A stretch of DNA of 18,348 nucleotides from DATJFX01 sp035495465 (GCA_035495465.1 DATJFX010000007.1:1-18348), one strand, 5' to 3'; numbered from the stretch's first letter, positions 6,586 to 13,636 are shown. Notes: generated by a model from the sequence alone, not told the origin. A program made the numbers and translations.

Positions 6586-7002
6586 ATGGCAATATTTGGA
6601 CTCGGTAAAAAGGAAAAAGAGCACAAGCACTCTGCTAAAGCCAAAGAGAATGTTTTAGACATGGTCAAAGAACCGACTCAAGAAGGAACTCCTAAAGTTT
6701 CCAAAGAAAATACAGGCCGAGCACACCGAATTTTAAGAAGCCACCATCTCACAGAAAAGACTAATCAGCTTTCAAATACTGGCCGATATGTTTTTAAAGT
6801 TTCTAAGACTACAAATAAAATCGAAGTCCGAAAAGCTGTTGAACAAGTTTATGATGTCCATGTCGTTAGCGTAAATATGATTAATAATCCTGGCAAAGTC
6901 CGTCGCCAAGGCCGTTCTTTCGGCCGTACTTCAGACTGGAAAAAAGCCATCGTTACCTTAAAAGAGGGCGAACGAATCACAGGACTCGCCGAAGGCGTAT
7001 AA
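6586..7002 (+). CDS. rplW: Large subunit ribosomal protein L23 (uL23) with N-terminal extension
   Basis: Tunnel-exit protein that docks trigger factor and SRP. 138 residues against the usual 95-100. The core starts around residue 43 (AHRILRSHHLTEKTNQLS) and carries the typical FKVSKTTNKIEVRKAVEQVYDVHVVSVNMINNPGK and the basic loop RRQGRSFGRTSDWKKAIV. The first 40 or so residues (MAIFGLGKKEKEHKHSAK onward) are charged, lysine-rich and low in hydrophobics, probably disordered. The ATG is one base after the rplD stop (TAATATG), and no better internal start exists before the core, so the extension seems real. Its surface position at the tunnel exit makes the extension of some interest. Confidence 0.96.
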   Translation: MAIFGLGKKEKEHKHSAKAKENVLDMVKEPTQEGTPKVSKENTGRAHRILRSHHLTEKTNQLSNTGRYVFKVSKTTNKIEVRKAVEQVYDVHVVSVNMINNPGKVRRQGRSFGRTSDWKKAIVTLKEGERITGLAEGV

Positions 7003-7014
7003 ATTTAAATTTTT

Positions 7015-7848
7015 ATGGCAATTAAGATTTACAAACCTACTTCAGCCGGCCGACGCATTCACTCTGTGACTGATTATTCGGTTTTGACTAAGAACACCCG
7101 CCCGATGAAGGCGAAAGTTTTTTCTTTTGCGAAAACCGCTGGCCGAAACAATCAAGGTAAAATTACCACCCGACATCAGGGCGGCGGCCATAAATTAAAA
7201 GTTCGAACTTTGGATTTCAGCAGGCTTGATAAAATGAATATTCCAGCACGCGTAGAAACTTTAGAATACGATCCAGGCCGAAGCGCTTTTATCTCCAAAC
7301 TTTCTTACAAGGACGGAGAAAAAAGATATATTTTAGCTCCCGATGGTACTAAAGTCGGCGACATGTTTTTAACAGCAGAACGCACTGAAATCAAGCCAGG
7401 GAACAGGATGATGGTCAGACATATCCCGATCGGAACCAATGTCCATGATATTGAACTTCTCGGCCAAAAGGGCGGCCAGATGGTCCGCGCTGCAGGCAGT
7501 TACGCTATTGTCCAAGCCCAGGAAGCGGATTACGTGATGTTGAAATTGCCTTCTGGCGAGATTCGAAAAATTTCTGGAAATGCTTTTGCTACAGTCGGCC
7601 AAGTTTCCAATACTGACTGGATGTATGTTAGAATCGGTAAAGCCGGTCGCACCCGACATATGGGAATCCGGCCCAGCGTTCGTGGTAAAGCCATGAACCC
7701 GATCGACCATCCACACGGCGGAGGCGAAGGCCATAACCCGATCGGTCTCAAATATCCGAAAACTCCTTGGGGCAAACATGCTCTTGGCGTGAAAACCCGG
7801 AACAAGAAGAAATCATCTAATAAATTTATAGTAAAGAGACGAAACTAA
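7015..7848 (+). CDS. rplB: Large subunit ribosomal protein L2 (uL2)
   Basis: Highly conserved 23S rRNA-binding protein needed for subunit association and peptidyl transferase activity. 277 residues, normal length. YKPTSAGRRIHSV at the N-terminus, GRNNQGKITTRHQGGGHKLKVR near 43, and the C-terminal MNPIDHPHGGGEGHNP with the functionally important HPHGGG histidine are all present, ending KFIVKRRN. The family usually has GEGR after HPHGGG and this one has GEGH. It starts 12 bases after rplW and is followed by TAA-TTTT-ATG into rpsS. Confidence 0.99.
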   Translation: MAIKIYKPTSAGRRIHSVTDYSVLTKNTRPMKAKVFSFAKTAGRNNQGKITTRHQGGGHKLKVRTLDFSRLDKMNIPARVETLEYDPGRSAFISKLSYKDGEKRYILAPDGTKVGDMFLTAERTEIKPGNRMMVRHIPIGTNVHDIELLGQKGGQMVRAAGSYAIVQAQEADYVMLKLPSGEIRKISGNAFATVGQVSNTDWMYVRIGKAGRTRHMGIRPSVRGKAMNPIDHPHGGGEGHNPIGLKYPKTPWGKHALGVKTRNKKKSSNKFIVKRRN

Positions 7849-7852
7849 TTTT

Positions 7853-8197
7853 ATGAGTAGATCACTGAAAAAAGGTCCATTTATGGATCCGAAATTATGG
7901 GAAAAGATTCAGAAAGTAAAACCTGGATCTAAAACTGAGATCAAAACTTGGTCTCGGGATTCTACTATTTTCCCAGAAATGGTGGGAATGACTTTTGCTG
8001 TGCATAACGGCAAAACTTTTCATACAGTGATCTGCACGGAAAATATGGTAGGCCACAAGCTCGGTGAATTTTCTTCTACTCGCAAATTTATCCGTCACGG
8101 CGGACGTATGGCGAAAGAAGAAGCTATGGCTGCGGCTGATGCTGAGAAGCGCGCCATGGAAGCTGCCAAAGCACCAGCCGAAGGAGCTAAGAAATAA
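7853..8197 (+). CDS. rpsS: Small subunit ribosomal protein S19 (uS19) with C-terminal tail
   Basis: 16S rRNA-binding protein of the 30S head, next to S13 and the A-site finger. 114 residues; the usual 90-residue core runs MSRSLKKGPFMDPKLWEKI to FSSTRKFIRHGGRMAKEE. The last 25 residues are an Ala/Glu/Lys-rich tail (AMAAADAEKRAMEAAKAPAE onward) that would form a helix or stay disordered. The ATG is 4 bases after the rplB stop without a Shine-Dalgarno. Confidence 0.97.
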   Translation: MSRSLKKGPFMDPKLWEKIQKVKPGSKTEIKTWSRDSTIFPEMVGMTFAVHNGKTFHTVICTENMVGHKLGEFSSTRKFIRHGGRMAKEEAMAAADAEKRAMEAAKAPAEGAKK

Positions 8198-8199
8198 TT

Positions 8200-8778
8200 A
8201 TGGCAAACAAGACTACCCAACCGAAAGAAGTAAAGGCTTTTGCCCGACACATCCACGTTTCTCCGCGGAAACTTCGACTTGTGGCAAATTTGGTACGTCT
8301 TGCGCCAGTAGATGTAGCTTTGGAGCAGTTGCGATATTCATCTAAAAACGCGGCTTTGCCTTTAACTAAAGTGATTAATTCCGCCATTGCGAACGCTGTG
8401 CATAATTTCAGTTTGGATCGCGATAATTTATATATTAAGTCTTTAACAGTTGATGGCGGACCAGTACTTCGCCGCTACGCACCTCGCGCCCAGGGTCGAG
8501 CCTTTGTTGAACGCAAAAGAACCAGCCATATCAATATCGTACTTGAATCACGCGAAAATACTTCCAAACGCCGACGCTCGATATTTTCTATCCGACCAAA
8601 TATCACTACTACTAAGGAAGAAGAAAAGCCAGTTATCAACGAACCCCAAAGTGGTGAAGTTTCTTCTGAAAATCGTCATTCCCATGGTCCGAAACCAGTA
8701 CCACGTGCTTCGGAAAATACCAAGAGAAGTACGATTGGCTTAAAGCGCAGATTATTTAATAGAAAGAGCGGCGAATAA
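8200..8778 (+). CDS. rplV: Large subunit ribosomal protein L22 (uL22) with long basic tail
   Basis: Early-assembly protein whose beta-hairpin lines the exit tunnel; changes there affect macrolide sensitivity. 192 residues, where 110-115 is usual. The core covers about residues 1-118: VKAFARHIHVSPRKLRLVANLVR, ALPLTKVINSAIANAVHNF, and the hairpin VDGGPVLRRYAPRAQGRAF ending in KRTSHINIVLESRE. Beyond that lie about 75 residues rich in Arg, Lys, Ser and Pro (TSKRRRSIF, GPKPVPRASENTKRS, GLKRRLFNRKSGE) with no recognisable fold. It starts 2 bases after rpsS. An AAGGAG 13 bases upstream is too far to be a normal ribosome binding site. Confidence 0.96.
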   Translation: MANKTTQPKEVKAFARHIHVSPRKLRLVANLVRLAPVDVALEQLRYSSKNAALPLTKVINSAIANAVHNFSLDRDNLYIKSLTVDGGPVLRRYAPRAQGRAFVERKRTSHINIVLESRENTSKRRRSIFSIRPNITTTKEEEKPVINEPQSGEVSSENRHSHGPKPVPRASENTKRSTIGLKRRLFNRKSGE

Positions 8779-8782
8779 TTTT

Positions 8783-9448
8783 ATGGGACAAAAGATTAAC
8801 GCAAATAGTTTACGAATGGGAATTACCGATGTTTGGAAAAGCCGATGGCTGACCAAAACCGGTTTTGCCGGCATGCTCGAACAAGACACCCGCATCCGCG
8901 CATTTCTCATGAATCAATTGAAAAAATCCGGCCTGGTTCGAATTGATATTGAACGCTTTGGTCCGACTATTACTATCACCGTAAAAACCACTAAGCCAGG
9001 TATGATTATTGGTAAGGGCGGCGGTGGAGTTGAAGATTTGAAAAAGAAAATTTTAAGCCACCTCAGTTTAGCTAAGATGGATGTGAAGATAAACATTGAA
9101 GAAGTGAAGGATGTGAATCTTCAAGCTCAGGTAGTCGCTCAAAATATCGCAGATCAGATCGAAAAACGTATTGCTTTTAGACGAGCCATGAAAGGTGCGA
9201 TTGAACAGGTTATGGAAGCTGGCGCCGTGGGCGTCAAAATCGAATGCAAAGGAAGACTTGGCGGAGCAGAAATTGCCAGATCTGAAAGATTGTTTAAAGG
9301 CAAATTGCCATTGCATACTTTGCGAGCGAACATTGAATTTGCGCGAGTCACGGCATTTACTACTTATGGAACGATCGGCATTCGAGTTTGGATTAATAAA
9401 GGCGAAGTATTTACTGGCCGCAAAATGGCTAAGTTAAAGGCTGAATAA
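8783..9448 (+). CDS. rpsC: Small subunit ribosomal protein S3 (uS3)
   Basis: 30S head protein at the mRNA entry channel with helicase-related basic residues. 221 residues. GQKINANSLRMGITDVWKSRW at the start; type II KH domain with the modified GXXG region GMIIGKGGGGVEDLKKKI near 73-90; C-terminal domain with GVKIECKGRLGGAEIARSE and YGTIGIRVWINKGE. The usual C-terminal extension is short. It follows rplV by TAA-TTTT-ATG. Confidence 0.98.
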   Translation: MGQKINANSLRMGITDVWKSRWLTKTGFAGMLEQDTRIRAFLMNQLKKSGLVRIDIERFGPTITITVKTTKPGMIIGKGGGGVEDLKKKILSHLSLAKMDVKINIEEVKDVNLQAQVVAQNIADQIEKRIAFRRAMKGAIEQVMEAGAVGVKIECKGRLGGAEIARSERLFKGKLPLHTLRANIEFARVTAFTTYGTIGIRVWINKGEVFTGRKMAKLKAE

Positions 9449-9452
9449 TTTT

Positions 9453-9866
9453 ATGTTAATACCTAAAAAGGTTAAGCACAGAAAACATCACCGCGGTTCT
9501 TCCTCCGGCAAAGCCATGTCTGGTAATTTCGTGGCATTCGGTAGTTTCGGTTTGAAAGCCATGGAAAACAGCTGGGTTACCTCCCGACAAATCGAGGCCG
9601 CTCGCCGAGCCATGACTCGATACATTCAGCGCGGTGGTAAAATTTGGATTCGTATTTTTCCAGACAAGCCGATCACATCTCATGGCAACGAATCTCCGAT
9701 GGGATCCGGTAAAGGTGCTGTTGACCACTTCGTGGCCGTAGTTCAGAAGGGACGTGTCATGTTTGAAATGGATGGCGTGACTCCTGATCAGGCTGCCGAG
9801 GCTATGCGTTTGGCTTCCCATAAGTTGCCGATAAAAAGTAAGTTTGTAGTTAAGAACCAAATATAA
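9453..9866 (+). CDS. rplP: Large subunit ribosomal protein L16 (uL16)
   Basis: Late-assembly protein positioning A-site tRNA next to the peptidyl transferase centre. 137 residues, normal. LIPKKVKHRKHHRG, FGSFGLKAMENSWVTSRQIEAARRAMTRY and KIWIRIFPDKPIT align without gaps to Escherichia coli L16. Odd: the conserved VRMGKGKG loop reads SPMGSGKG, so the arginine at position 81 in E. coli (hydroxylated there) is proline and the following Lys is Ser. GKG and the DHFVAVVQKGRVMFEMDGV stretch are intact. TAA-TTTT-ATG links it to rpsC. Confidence 0.98.
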   Translation: MLIPKKVKHRKHHRGSSSGKAMSGNFVAFGSFGLKAMENSWVTSRQIEAARRAMTRYIQRGGKIWIRIFPDKPITSHGNESPMGSGKGAVDHFVAVVQKGRVMFEMDGVTPDQAAEAMRLASHKLPIKSKFVVKNQI

Positions 9867-9869
9867 TTT

Positions 9870-10064
9870 ATGAAAATGAAAGAACTACAAGCTATGGGCG
9901 TGGATGAACTGCATAAATTGCTGGCAAATTTACGCGAACAAGTCCGGGATTTAACTTTTAAGATTCACTCCCGAGAAGTAAAGAACAATCATTTATTGAT
10001 TGCTGTAAAAAGAGACATTGCAAGAATTTTAACTTTAATTAATTCTCACACAGATGGAAAATAA
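9870..10064 (+). CDS. rpmC: Large subunit ribosomal protein L29 (uL29)
   Basis: Small two-helix tunnel-exit protein beside L23. 64 residues, normal for the family: MKELQAMGVDELHKLLANL, REQVRDLTFKI, ending IARILTLINSHTDGK. It may start at 9870 or at the second ATG (9876, two codons later); the first is chosen because it sits 3 bases after the rplP stop, in line with other junctions in the operon. Its 3' end overlaps rpsQ. Confidence 0.95.
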   Translation: MKMKELQAMGVDELHKLLANLREQVRDLTFKIHSREVKNNHLLIAVKRDIARILTLINSHTDGK

Positions 10065-10293
10065 GATTCGACGAAAATTAACTGGCCTTGTGGTTTCTGC
10101 CAAAATGACCAAAACGGTCATTGTAAAGGTGGATTCTATTCGAGTGCACCCGAAATACCACAAACGCTATACTGTTTCAAAGAAATACCCATCTCATGCT
10201 GAAGAAGAATATAAAGTTGGCGACCGAGTGGTAATTGAAGAAAGCCGACCGTATAGTAAAACAGTAAATTGGAAAGTCATAAATAAGATCTAA
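10054..10293 (+). CDS. rpsQ: Small subunit ribosomal protein S17 (uS17)
   Basis: Primary 16S rRNA-binding OB-fold protein. 79 residues: RKLTGLVVSAKMTKTVIVKV, RVHPKYHKRYTVSKKYPSHAEEE, YKVGDRVVIEESRPYSKTVNWKV, all typical. The ATG lies 11 bases inside rpmC, so translation is probably coupled. It is followed by the 85-base gap that holds a palindromic repeat before rplN. Confidence 0.97.
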   Translation: MENKIRRKLTGLVVSAKMTKTVIVKVDSIRVHPKYHKRYTVSKKYPSHAEEEYKVGDRVVIEESRPYSKTVNWKVINKI

Positions 10294-10299
10294 ATCATT

Positions 10300-10365
10300 T
10301 GTCATTCTGAGCGGAGCGAAGAATCTGAACCAAGGCATAGATCCTTCACTGCGTTCAGGATGACA
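10300..10365. repeat. 66-bp imperfect palindrome of the CHPERSEGS type, inside the operon
   Basis: Two 27-base arms (10300-10326, 10339-10365) are complementary at 22 positions plus 2 G-U pairs, around a 12-base loop, with ends TGTCAT/ATGACA. The minus-strand translation contains CHPERSEGS and FFAPLRMT, the hallmark of a repeat found in many unrelated bacterial genomes. It occupies nearly the whole rpsQ-rplN gap. There is no T-run, so in RNA it would be a stable hairpin rather than a terminator. Confidence 0.9.
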
Positions 10366-10378
10366 CAATAAATATTTT

Positions 10379-10750
10379 ATGATTCAACTTAGAACCAGAT
10401 TAAAAGTAGCTGACAATACCGGCGCTCGCGAGATCGCAGCTTTCAGCGTGAATGGAAAAAACAAGCGCCGTTTCGCCACATTAGGCGATGTGGTGGCTGC
10501 TTCTGTGAAAATCGCCAGCCCTAAAGGCCAAGTGAAAAAAGGCGACAAAGTTTATGCTGTAATCGTCCGCACTCATAAAGAAGTCCGCCGTCCTGATGGT
10601 TCTTATATCCGATTTGACGACAACGCCGCTGTTTTGGTAAATAAAGATAATCCAGACCCACGAGGCACTCGTATTTTTGGTCCCATTCCTCGAGAACTTC
10701 GCGATAAGGGATTTAGCAAAATTATTTCACTGGCTGAGGAAGTAGTCTAA
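10379..10750 (+). CDS. rplN: Large subunit ribosomal protein L14 (uL14)
   Basis: 23S rRNA-binding beta-barrel protein at the subunit interface, also the docking site of silencing factor RsfS. 123 residues, standard. MIQLRTRLKVADNTGAREI at the start, GDVVAASVKIASPKGQVKKGD, and the family C-terminal part GTRIFGPIPRELRDKGFSKI. It starts 13 bases after the palindromic repeat with no Shine-Dalgarno; the usual 4-base junction to rpsQ has been lost because of that repeat. Confidence 0.98.
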   Translation: MIQLRTRLKVADNTGAREIAAFSVNGKNKRRFATLGDVVAASVKIASPKGQVKKGDKVYAVIVRTHKEVRRPDGSYIRFDDNAAVLVNKDNPDPRGTRIFGPIPRELRDKGFSKIISLAEEVV

Positions 10751-10754
10751 TTTT

Positions 10755-11072
10755 ATGAAAATCCGAATGAATATTAAAAAAGGCGATACAGTAAAGCTCT
10801 TAACTGGCAAAGACCGCGGTAAAACGGGGAAAGTTTTAGAAGTGTTCCCGAAACAGCAAAGATTGGCCGTGGAAGGCTTGAATATTCATGTCCGTTTTTC
10901 CCGACCTAAAAAGCAAGGAGAAAAAGGTCAACGACTAGAAACTCCTGGGGCTTTGGCTGCTGGTAAGGTCATGCTGATTTGTCCTTCATGCGGAAAACCG
11001 ACTCGAATAGGTAAAGAAATTACGGATAATGGAATTTTACGTAAATGCAAGAAATGCGGGAGGGTGATGTAA
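10755..11072 (+). CDS. rplX: Large subunit ribosomal protein L24 (uL24), zinc-ribbon form
   Basis: Assembly initiator at the 5' end of 23S rRNA. 105 residues. KOW motif KKGDTVKLLTGKDRGKTGKV at 8-27, then GLNIHVRFSRPKKQGEKGQR. The C-terminal part carries two CxxC pairs (C76/C79 and C98/C101), the zinc-binding variant of the family. TAA-TTTT-ATG joins it to rplN. Confidence 0.97.
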   Translation: MKIRMNIKKGDTVKLLTGKDRGKTGKVLEVFPKQQRLAVEGLNIHVRFSRPKKQGEKGQRLETPGALAAGKVMLICPSCGKPTRIGKEITDNGILRKCKKCGRVM

Positions 11073-11073
11073 T

Positions 11074-11616
11074 ATGAATAATTTGAAGAATACTTATAAC
11101 ACGACCACAGTTCCTCAACTCAAAAAAGCTTTTGGATTAACCAATCCGATGGCTGTTCCTAAAATTCAGAAAGTGGTGGTAAATGTCGGAGTGGGTAAAA
11201 CCTTGAAAGATCCGAAAATGCTTGAGGCCATAATTGAGGACGTAAAGCGGATTACAGGCCAAACCCCAGTTAAGACGATCGCAAAGAAATCCATTTCCGG
11301 ATTTAAAATCCGGGAAGGACAGGTAGTCGGGCTGGTCGTTACAGTCAGAGGCAGACGAATGTATGATTTTTTGGAAAAGCTCGTAAAAATTTCCATTCCT
11401 CGTATCAGAGATTTCCGCGGCCTTGATCCGAAAAAATTTGATGGCCACGGTAATTACAATATCGGATTTAAGGAACAGATAGTTTTTCCAGAAACCACCC
11501 GCGAACATCTTGAATACACATTTGGCTTGGAAGTAAATATTCAAACCAATACCGACGACGATAAGAAAGCTCTAGAATTATTAAAATCATTAGGTTTCCC
11601 GTTTCAGAAGGATTAA
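11074..11616 (+). CDS. rplE: Large subunit ribosomal protein L5 (uL5)
   Basis: 5S rRNA-binding protein of the central protuberance, contacting P-site tRNA. 180 residues, normal. NPMAVPKIQKVVVNVGVGKTLKD, GQTPVKTIAKKSISGFKIREG, RDFRGLDPKKFDGHGNYNIGFKEQ are family hallmarks. The ATG is one base after the rplX stop, and a GGAGG about 10 bases upstream inside rplX acts as a real Shine-Dalgarno here. Confidence 0.98.
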   Translation: MNNLKNTYNTTTVPQLKKAFGLTNPMAVPKIQKVVVNVGVGKTLKDPKMLEAIIEDVKRITGQTPVKTIAKKSISGFKIREGQVVGLVVTVRGRRMYDFLEKLVKISIPRIRDFRGLDPKKFDGHGNYNIGFKEQIVFPETTREHLEYTFGLEVNIQTNTDDDKKALELLKSLGFPFQKD

Positions 11617-11625
11617 ACGAACAAT

Positions 11626-11820
11626 ATGGCTACAAAGGCACAAACAATTAAATCTTTAAGATCTCGAACTAAACCCAAGTATTCCACTCGGGTAGTTCGA
11701 CGTTGCTGGCGATGTGGCCGTAAACACGGCTATATGCGTGATTTTAATATTTGCCGTATTTGTTTTAGAGAACTTGCCTCCAACGGCGAAATTCCCGGCA
11801 TAGTAAAGGCTTCTTGGTAA
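11626..11820 (+). CDS. rpsZ: Small subunit ribosomal protein S14, zinc-binding type (uS14, type Z)
   Basis: 30S head protein. 64 residues, the short zinc-binding form (about 61 usual), not the 100-residue zinc-free form. Ligands C27-x2-C30 and C43-x2-C46 (RCWRCGRKHGYMRDFNICRICF). The N-terminus is slightly longer than in Bacillus and carries SLRSRTKPKYSTR. AAGGA lies in the end of rplE, about 14 bases upstream of the ATG. Confidence 0.96.
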   Translation: MATKAQTIKSLRSRTKPKYSTRVVRRCWRCGRKHGYMRDFNICRICFRELASNGEIPGIVKASW

Positions 11821-11824
11821 ATAT

Positions 11825-12223
11825 ATGACAATGACTGACACAATCTCCGACATGTTAACAAGAATCCGCAATGGACTTATGGCGAAAAAGCCAGAAGTAG
11901 TTTTGCCGTATTCGAATTTTAAACACAATCTCGCGAAAGTTTTGCAGAGCGAAGGATGGTTGAGTAAGGTGGAAATAACTGAGATAGAGGGGATGAAACA
12001 TCTTAATTTAGCTTTAAAGTATGATGAAGCAGGGTTACCTGTAATTTCTGAAATCAAGCGGATCAGCAAACCAGGCCAGAGAATTTATAGCAATCGAATG
12101 CAGATTCCAAAAGTTTTAGGTGGTATGGGAACAACTATTATTTCGACTTCTAAAGGATTAATGACAGACAAGGAAGCCCGCAAGAATAAAATCGGCGGCG
12201 AAATTGTCTGCCAAGTTTGGTAA
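11825..12223 (+). CDS. rpsH: Small subunit ribosomal protein S8 (uS8)
   Basis: Central 16S rRNA-binding protein of the platform and, in E. coli, translational repressor of the spc operon. 132 residues: DTISDMLTRIRNGLMAKKPEVVLPYSNFK at the start and the C-terminal RISKPGQRIYSN plus GGMGTTIISTSKGLMTDKEARKNKIGGEIVCQVW, all typical. It starts 4 bases after rpsZ and ends with two consecutive in-frame TAA codons. Confidence 0.98.
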   Translation: MTMTDTISDMLTRIRNGLMAKKPEVVLPYSNFKHNLAKVLQSEGWLSKVEITEIEGMKHLNLALKYDEAGLPVISEIKRISKPGQRIYSNRMQIPKVLGGMGTTIISTSKGLMTDKEARKNKIGGEIVCQVW

Positions 12224-12230
12224 TAATTTT

Positions 12231-12785
12231 ATGTCAAGAATTGGAAAAAAACCTGTCGTAATTCCTTCCGGGGTCACCGTGGAATTAAAAGATCAAACCT
12301 TAAAGGTCAAAGGACCAAAAGGTGAGTTAAGTTTGCAAATCCATCCGAAAGTTCAGATTGTCAAAACTGATTCCGAACTGACAGTAAAGGTTAAGAAAGA
12401 ACAGGATAAAAATGAACGAGCTTTATGGGGACTGTTCCGCTCGCTGATTCAGAATATGGTTATGGGCGTTACTGTTGGTTTTACGAAAATTTTAGAAATC
12501 AACGGCGTGGGTTACAAAGCCGCTATCACTGGAAAAAAATTAACTTTGAATTTAGGTTATTCTCATCCGATCGAAATGGATATTCCAGCTGGTTTAGAAG
12601 CTAAGATTGAAAAAAATATTCTAACTATTACCGGTGCTGATAGACAAATGTTAGGTCAGTTTGCTGCAGTAGTCAGATCCCAGAGACCGCCCGAACCATA
12701 TAAAGGTAAAGGTATTAAGTATCAAGAAGAAGTAATCCGCCGCAAGGCCGGTAAAGTAGTAAAGGCTGTGGGAGGAGGCAAATAA
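12231..12785 (+). CDS. rplF: Large subunit ribosomal protein L6 (uL6)
   Basis: 23S rRNA-binding protein with two tandem L6 domains near the GTPase-associated centre. 184 residues from the ATG at 12231, giving MSRIGKKPVVIPSGVTVEL, the standard start. A longer reading from TTG at 12204 lies inside rpsH and is not supported. Later signatures: ALWGLFRSLIQNMVMGVTVGF, LEINGVGYKAAITGKKLTL, and the C-terminal RPPEPYKGKGIKYQEEVIRRKAGK. TAATAATTTTATG links it to rpsH. Confidence 0.98.
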   Translation: MSRIGKKPVVIPSGVTVELKDQTLKVKGPKGELSLQIHPKVQIVKTDSELTVKVKKEQDKNERALWGLFRSLIQNMVMGVTVGFTKILEINGVGYKAAITGKKLTLNLGYSHPIEMDIPAGLEAKIEKNILTITGADRQMLGQFAAVVRSQRPPEPYKGKGIKYQEEVIRRKAGKVVKAVGGGK

Positions 12786-12786
12786 T

Positions 12787-13131
12787 ATGTCAAAACGACA
12801 AGAATCCCGAAAATTAAGACACCAACGAGTAAGAGCTAGAGTTACAGGAACTGCCAGCAAACCTCGAATGAATATTTTTCGCTCTTTAACCAATATTTAC
12901 GTACAGCTTATTGATGATTCAGTAGGTAAAACTTTAGTTGCTGCCTCGTCTAAAGAGCTTAAGGGCAAATTAAAGAAAGTAGAACAGGCTGCGGAAGTTG
13001 GAAAGTTAGTAGCTCAAAAAGCTACGGCTGCGGGTGTAAAAAAAGTAGTATTTGATCGAGGCGGATATCAATATCACGGTCGAGTTAAACAATTAGCAGA
13101 TGCGGCCAGAGCCGCGGGATTGGAATTTTAA
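12787..13131 (+). CDS. rplR: Large subunit ribosomal protein L18 (uL18)
   Basis: 5S rRNA-binding protein of the central protuberance. 114 residues: RHQRVRARVTGTASKPRMNIFRSLTNIYVQLIDD, AAEVGKLVAQKATAAGVKKVVFDRGGYQYHGRVKQLADAARAAGLEF, a complete family pattern. It starts one base after the rplF stop. GGAGGAGG, ending 8 bases before the ATG, is one of the few good Shine-Dalgarno sequences in the operon. Confidence 0.98.
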   Translation: MSKRQESRKLRHQRVRARVTGTASKPRMNIFRSLTNIYVQLIDDSVGKTLVAASSKELKGKLKKVEQAAEVGKLVAQKATAAGVKKVVFDRGGYQYHGRVKQLADAARAAGLEF

Positions 13132-13132
13132 T

Positions 13133-13636
13133 ATGGCAATGCGTAAACAAGGACGAGGCAGAGGTCAAGGAGACAATGCTAAAAAGGATTTTGAACAAAA
13201 GATCGTAGAGATCAAGCGTGTTACCCGTGTCGTGGCTGGTGGTAAGCGTATGCGTTTTCGAGCACTGGTTGTAATTGGCGATAAGAAAGGCAAAGTTGGC
13301 ATTGGACTCCGTAAAGGAACAGATGTGTCGGAAGCTGTAAATAAAGCTGTAAACGCGGCGAAAAAAATCATGGTGCCCGTAAACATCGTCAATGACACGA
13401 TTCCCCATGAAATTAAATTCAAATATAAATCCTCAGTGGTATTCTTAAAACCTGCCCAACCCGGAACTGGAGTTATCGCAGGTGGATCTATCCGACAAGT
13501 TTTGGATTTAGTGGGTGTAAAAAATGTTTTATCGAAAATGCTTGGCTCATCTAATAAAGTGAATAACGTCATGGCTACGTATTTGGCCCTGACAAAACTT
13601 CGAACTAAAGAATCAATTGCTGATTCCAAGAAATAA
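13133..13636 (+). CDS. rpsE: Small subunit ribosomal protein S5 (uS5)
   Basis: 30S body protein involved in decoding accuracy and mRNA unwinding. 167 residues from the ATG at 13133, one base after the rplR stop. An in-frame ATG at 13100 lies inside rplR and adds sequence foreign to the family. A second ATG at 13139 is also possible. N-terminal double-stranded RNA-binding-like domain with RVTRVVAGGKRMRFRALVV and GDKKGKVGIGLRKGTDVSEA; C-terminal PGTGVIAGGSIRQVLDLVGVKNVLSKMLGSSN. In most bacteria rpmD (L30) comes next; here rplO starts 4 bases later. Confidence 0.97.
   Translation: MAMRKQGRGRGQGDNAKKDFEQKIVEIKRVTRVVAGGKRMRFRALVVIGDKKGKVGIGLRKGTDVSEAVNKAVNAAKKIMVPVNIVNDTIPHEIKFKYKSSVVFLKPAQPGTGVIAGGSIRQVLDLVGVKNVLSKMLGSSNKVNNVMATYLALTKLRTKESIADSKK

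Noticed and set aside
8064..8345. Frame of 93 codons overlapping rpsS and rplV
   Set aside because: It overlaps two secure ribosomal genes in another frame and contains no family motif.
10177..10368. Minus-strand open frame containing CHPERSEGS and FFAPLRMT
   Set aside because: This is the well-known spurious translation of the palindromic repeat at 10300-10365, continuing antisense into rpsQ.
12204..12230. Longer rplF reading from TTG
   Set aside because: It lies inside rpsH, adds residues foreign to L6, and the ATG at 12231 gives the standard MSRIGKKP start.
13100..13132. Longer rpsE reading from an ATG inside rplR
   Set aside because: The added residues do not match S5, and the ATG at 13133 sits one base after the rplR stop, as at other junctions.
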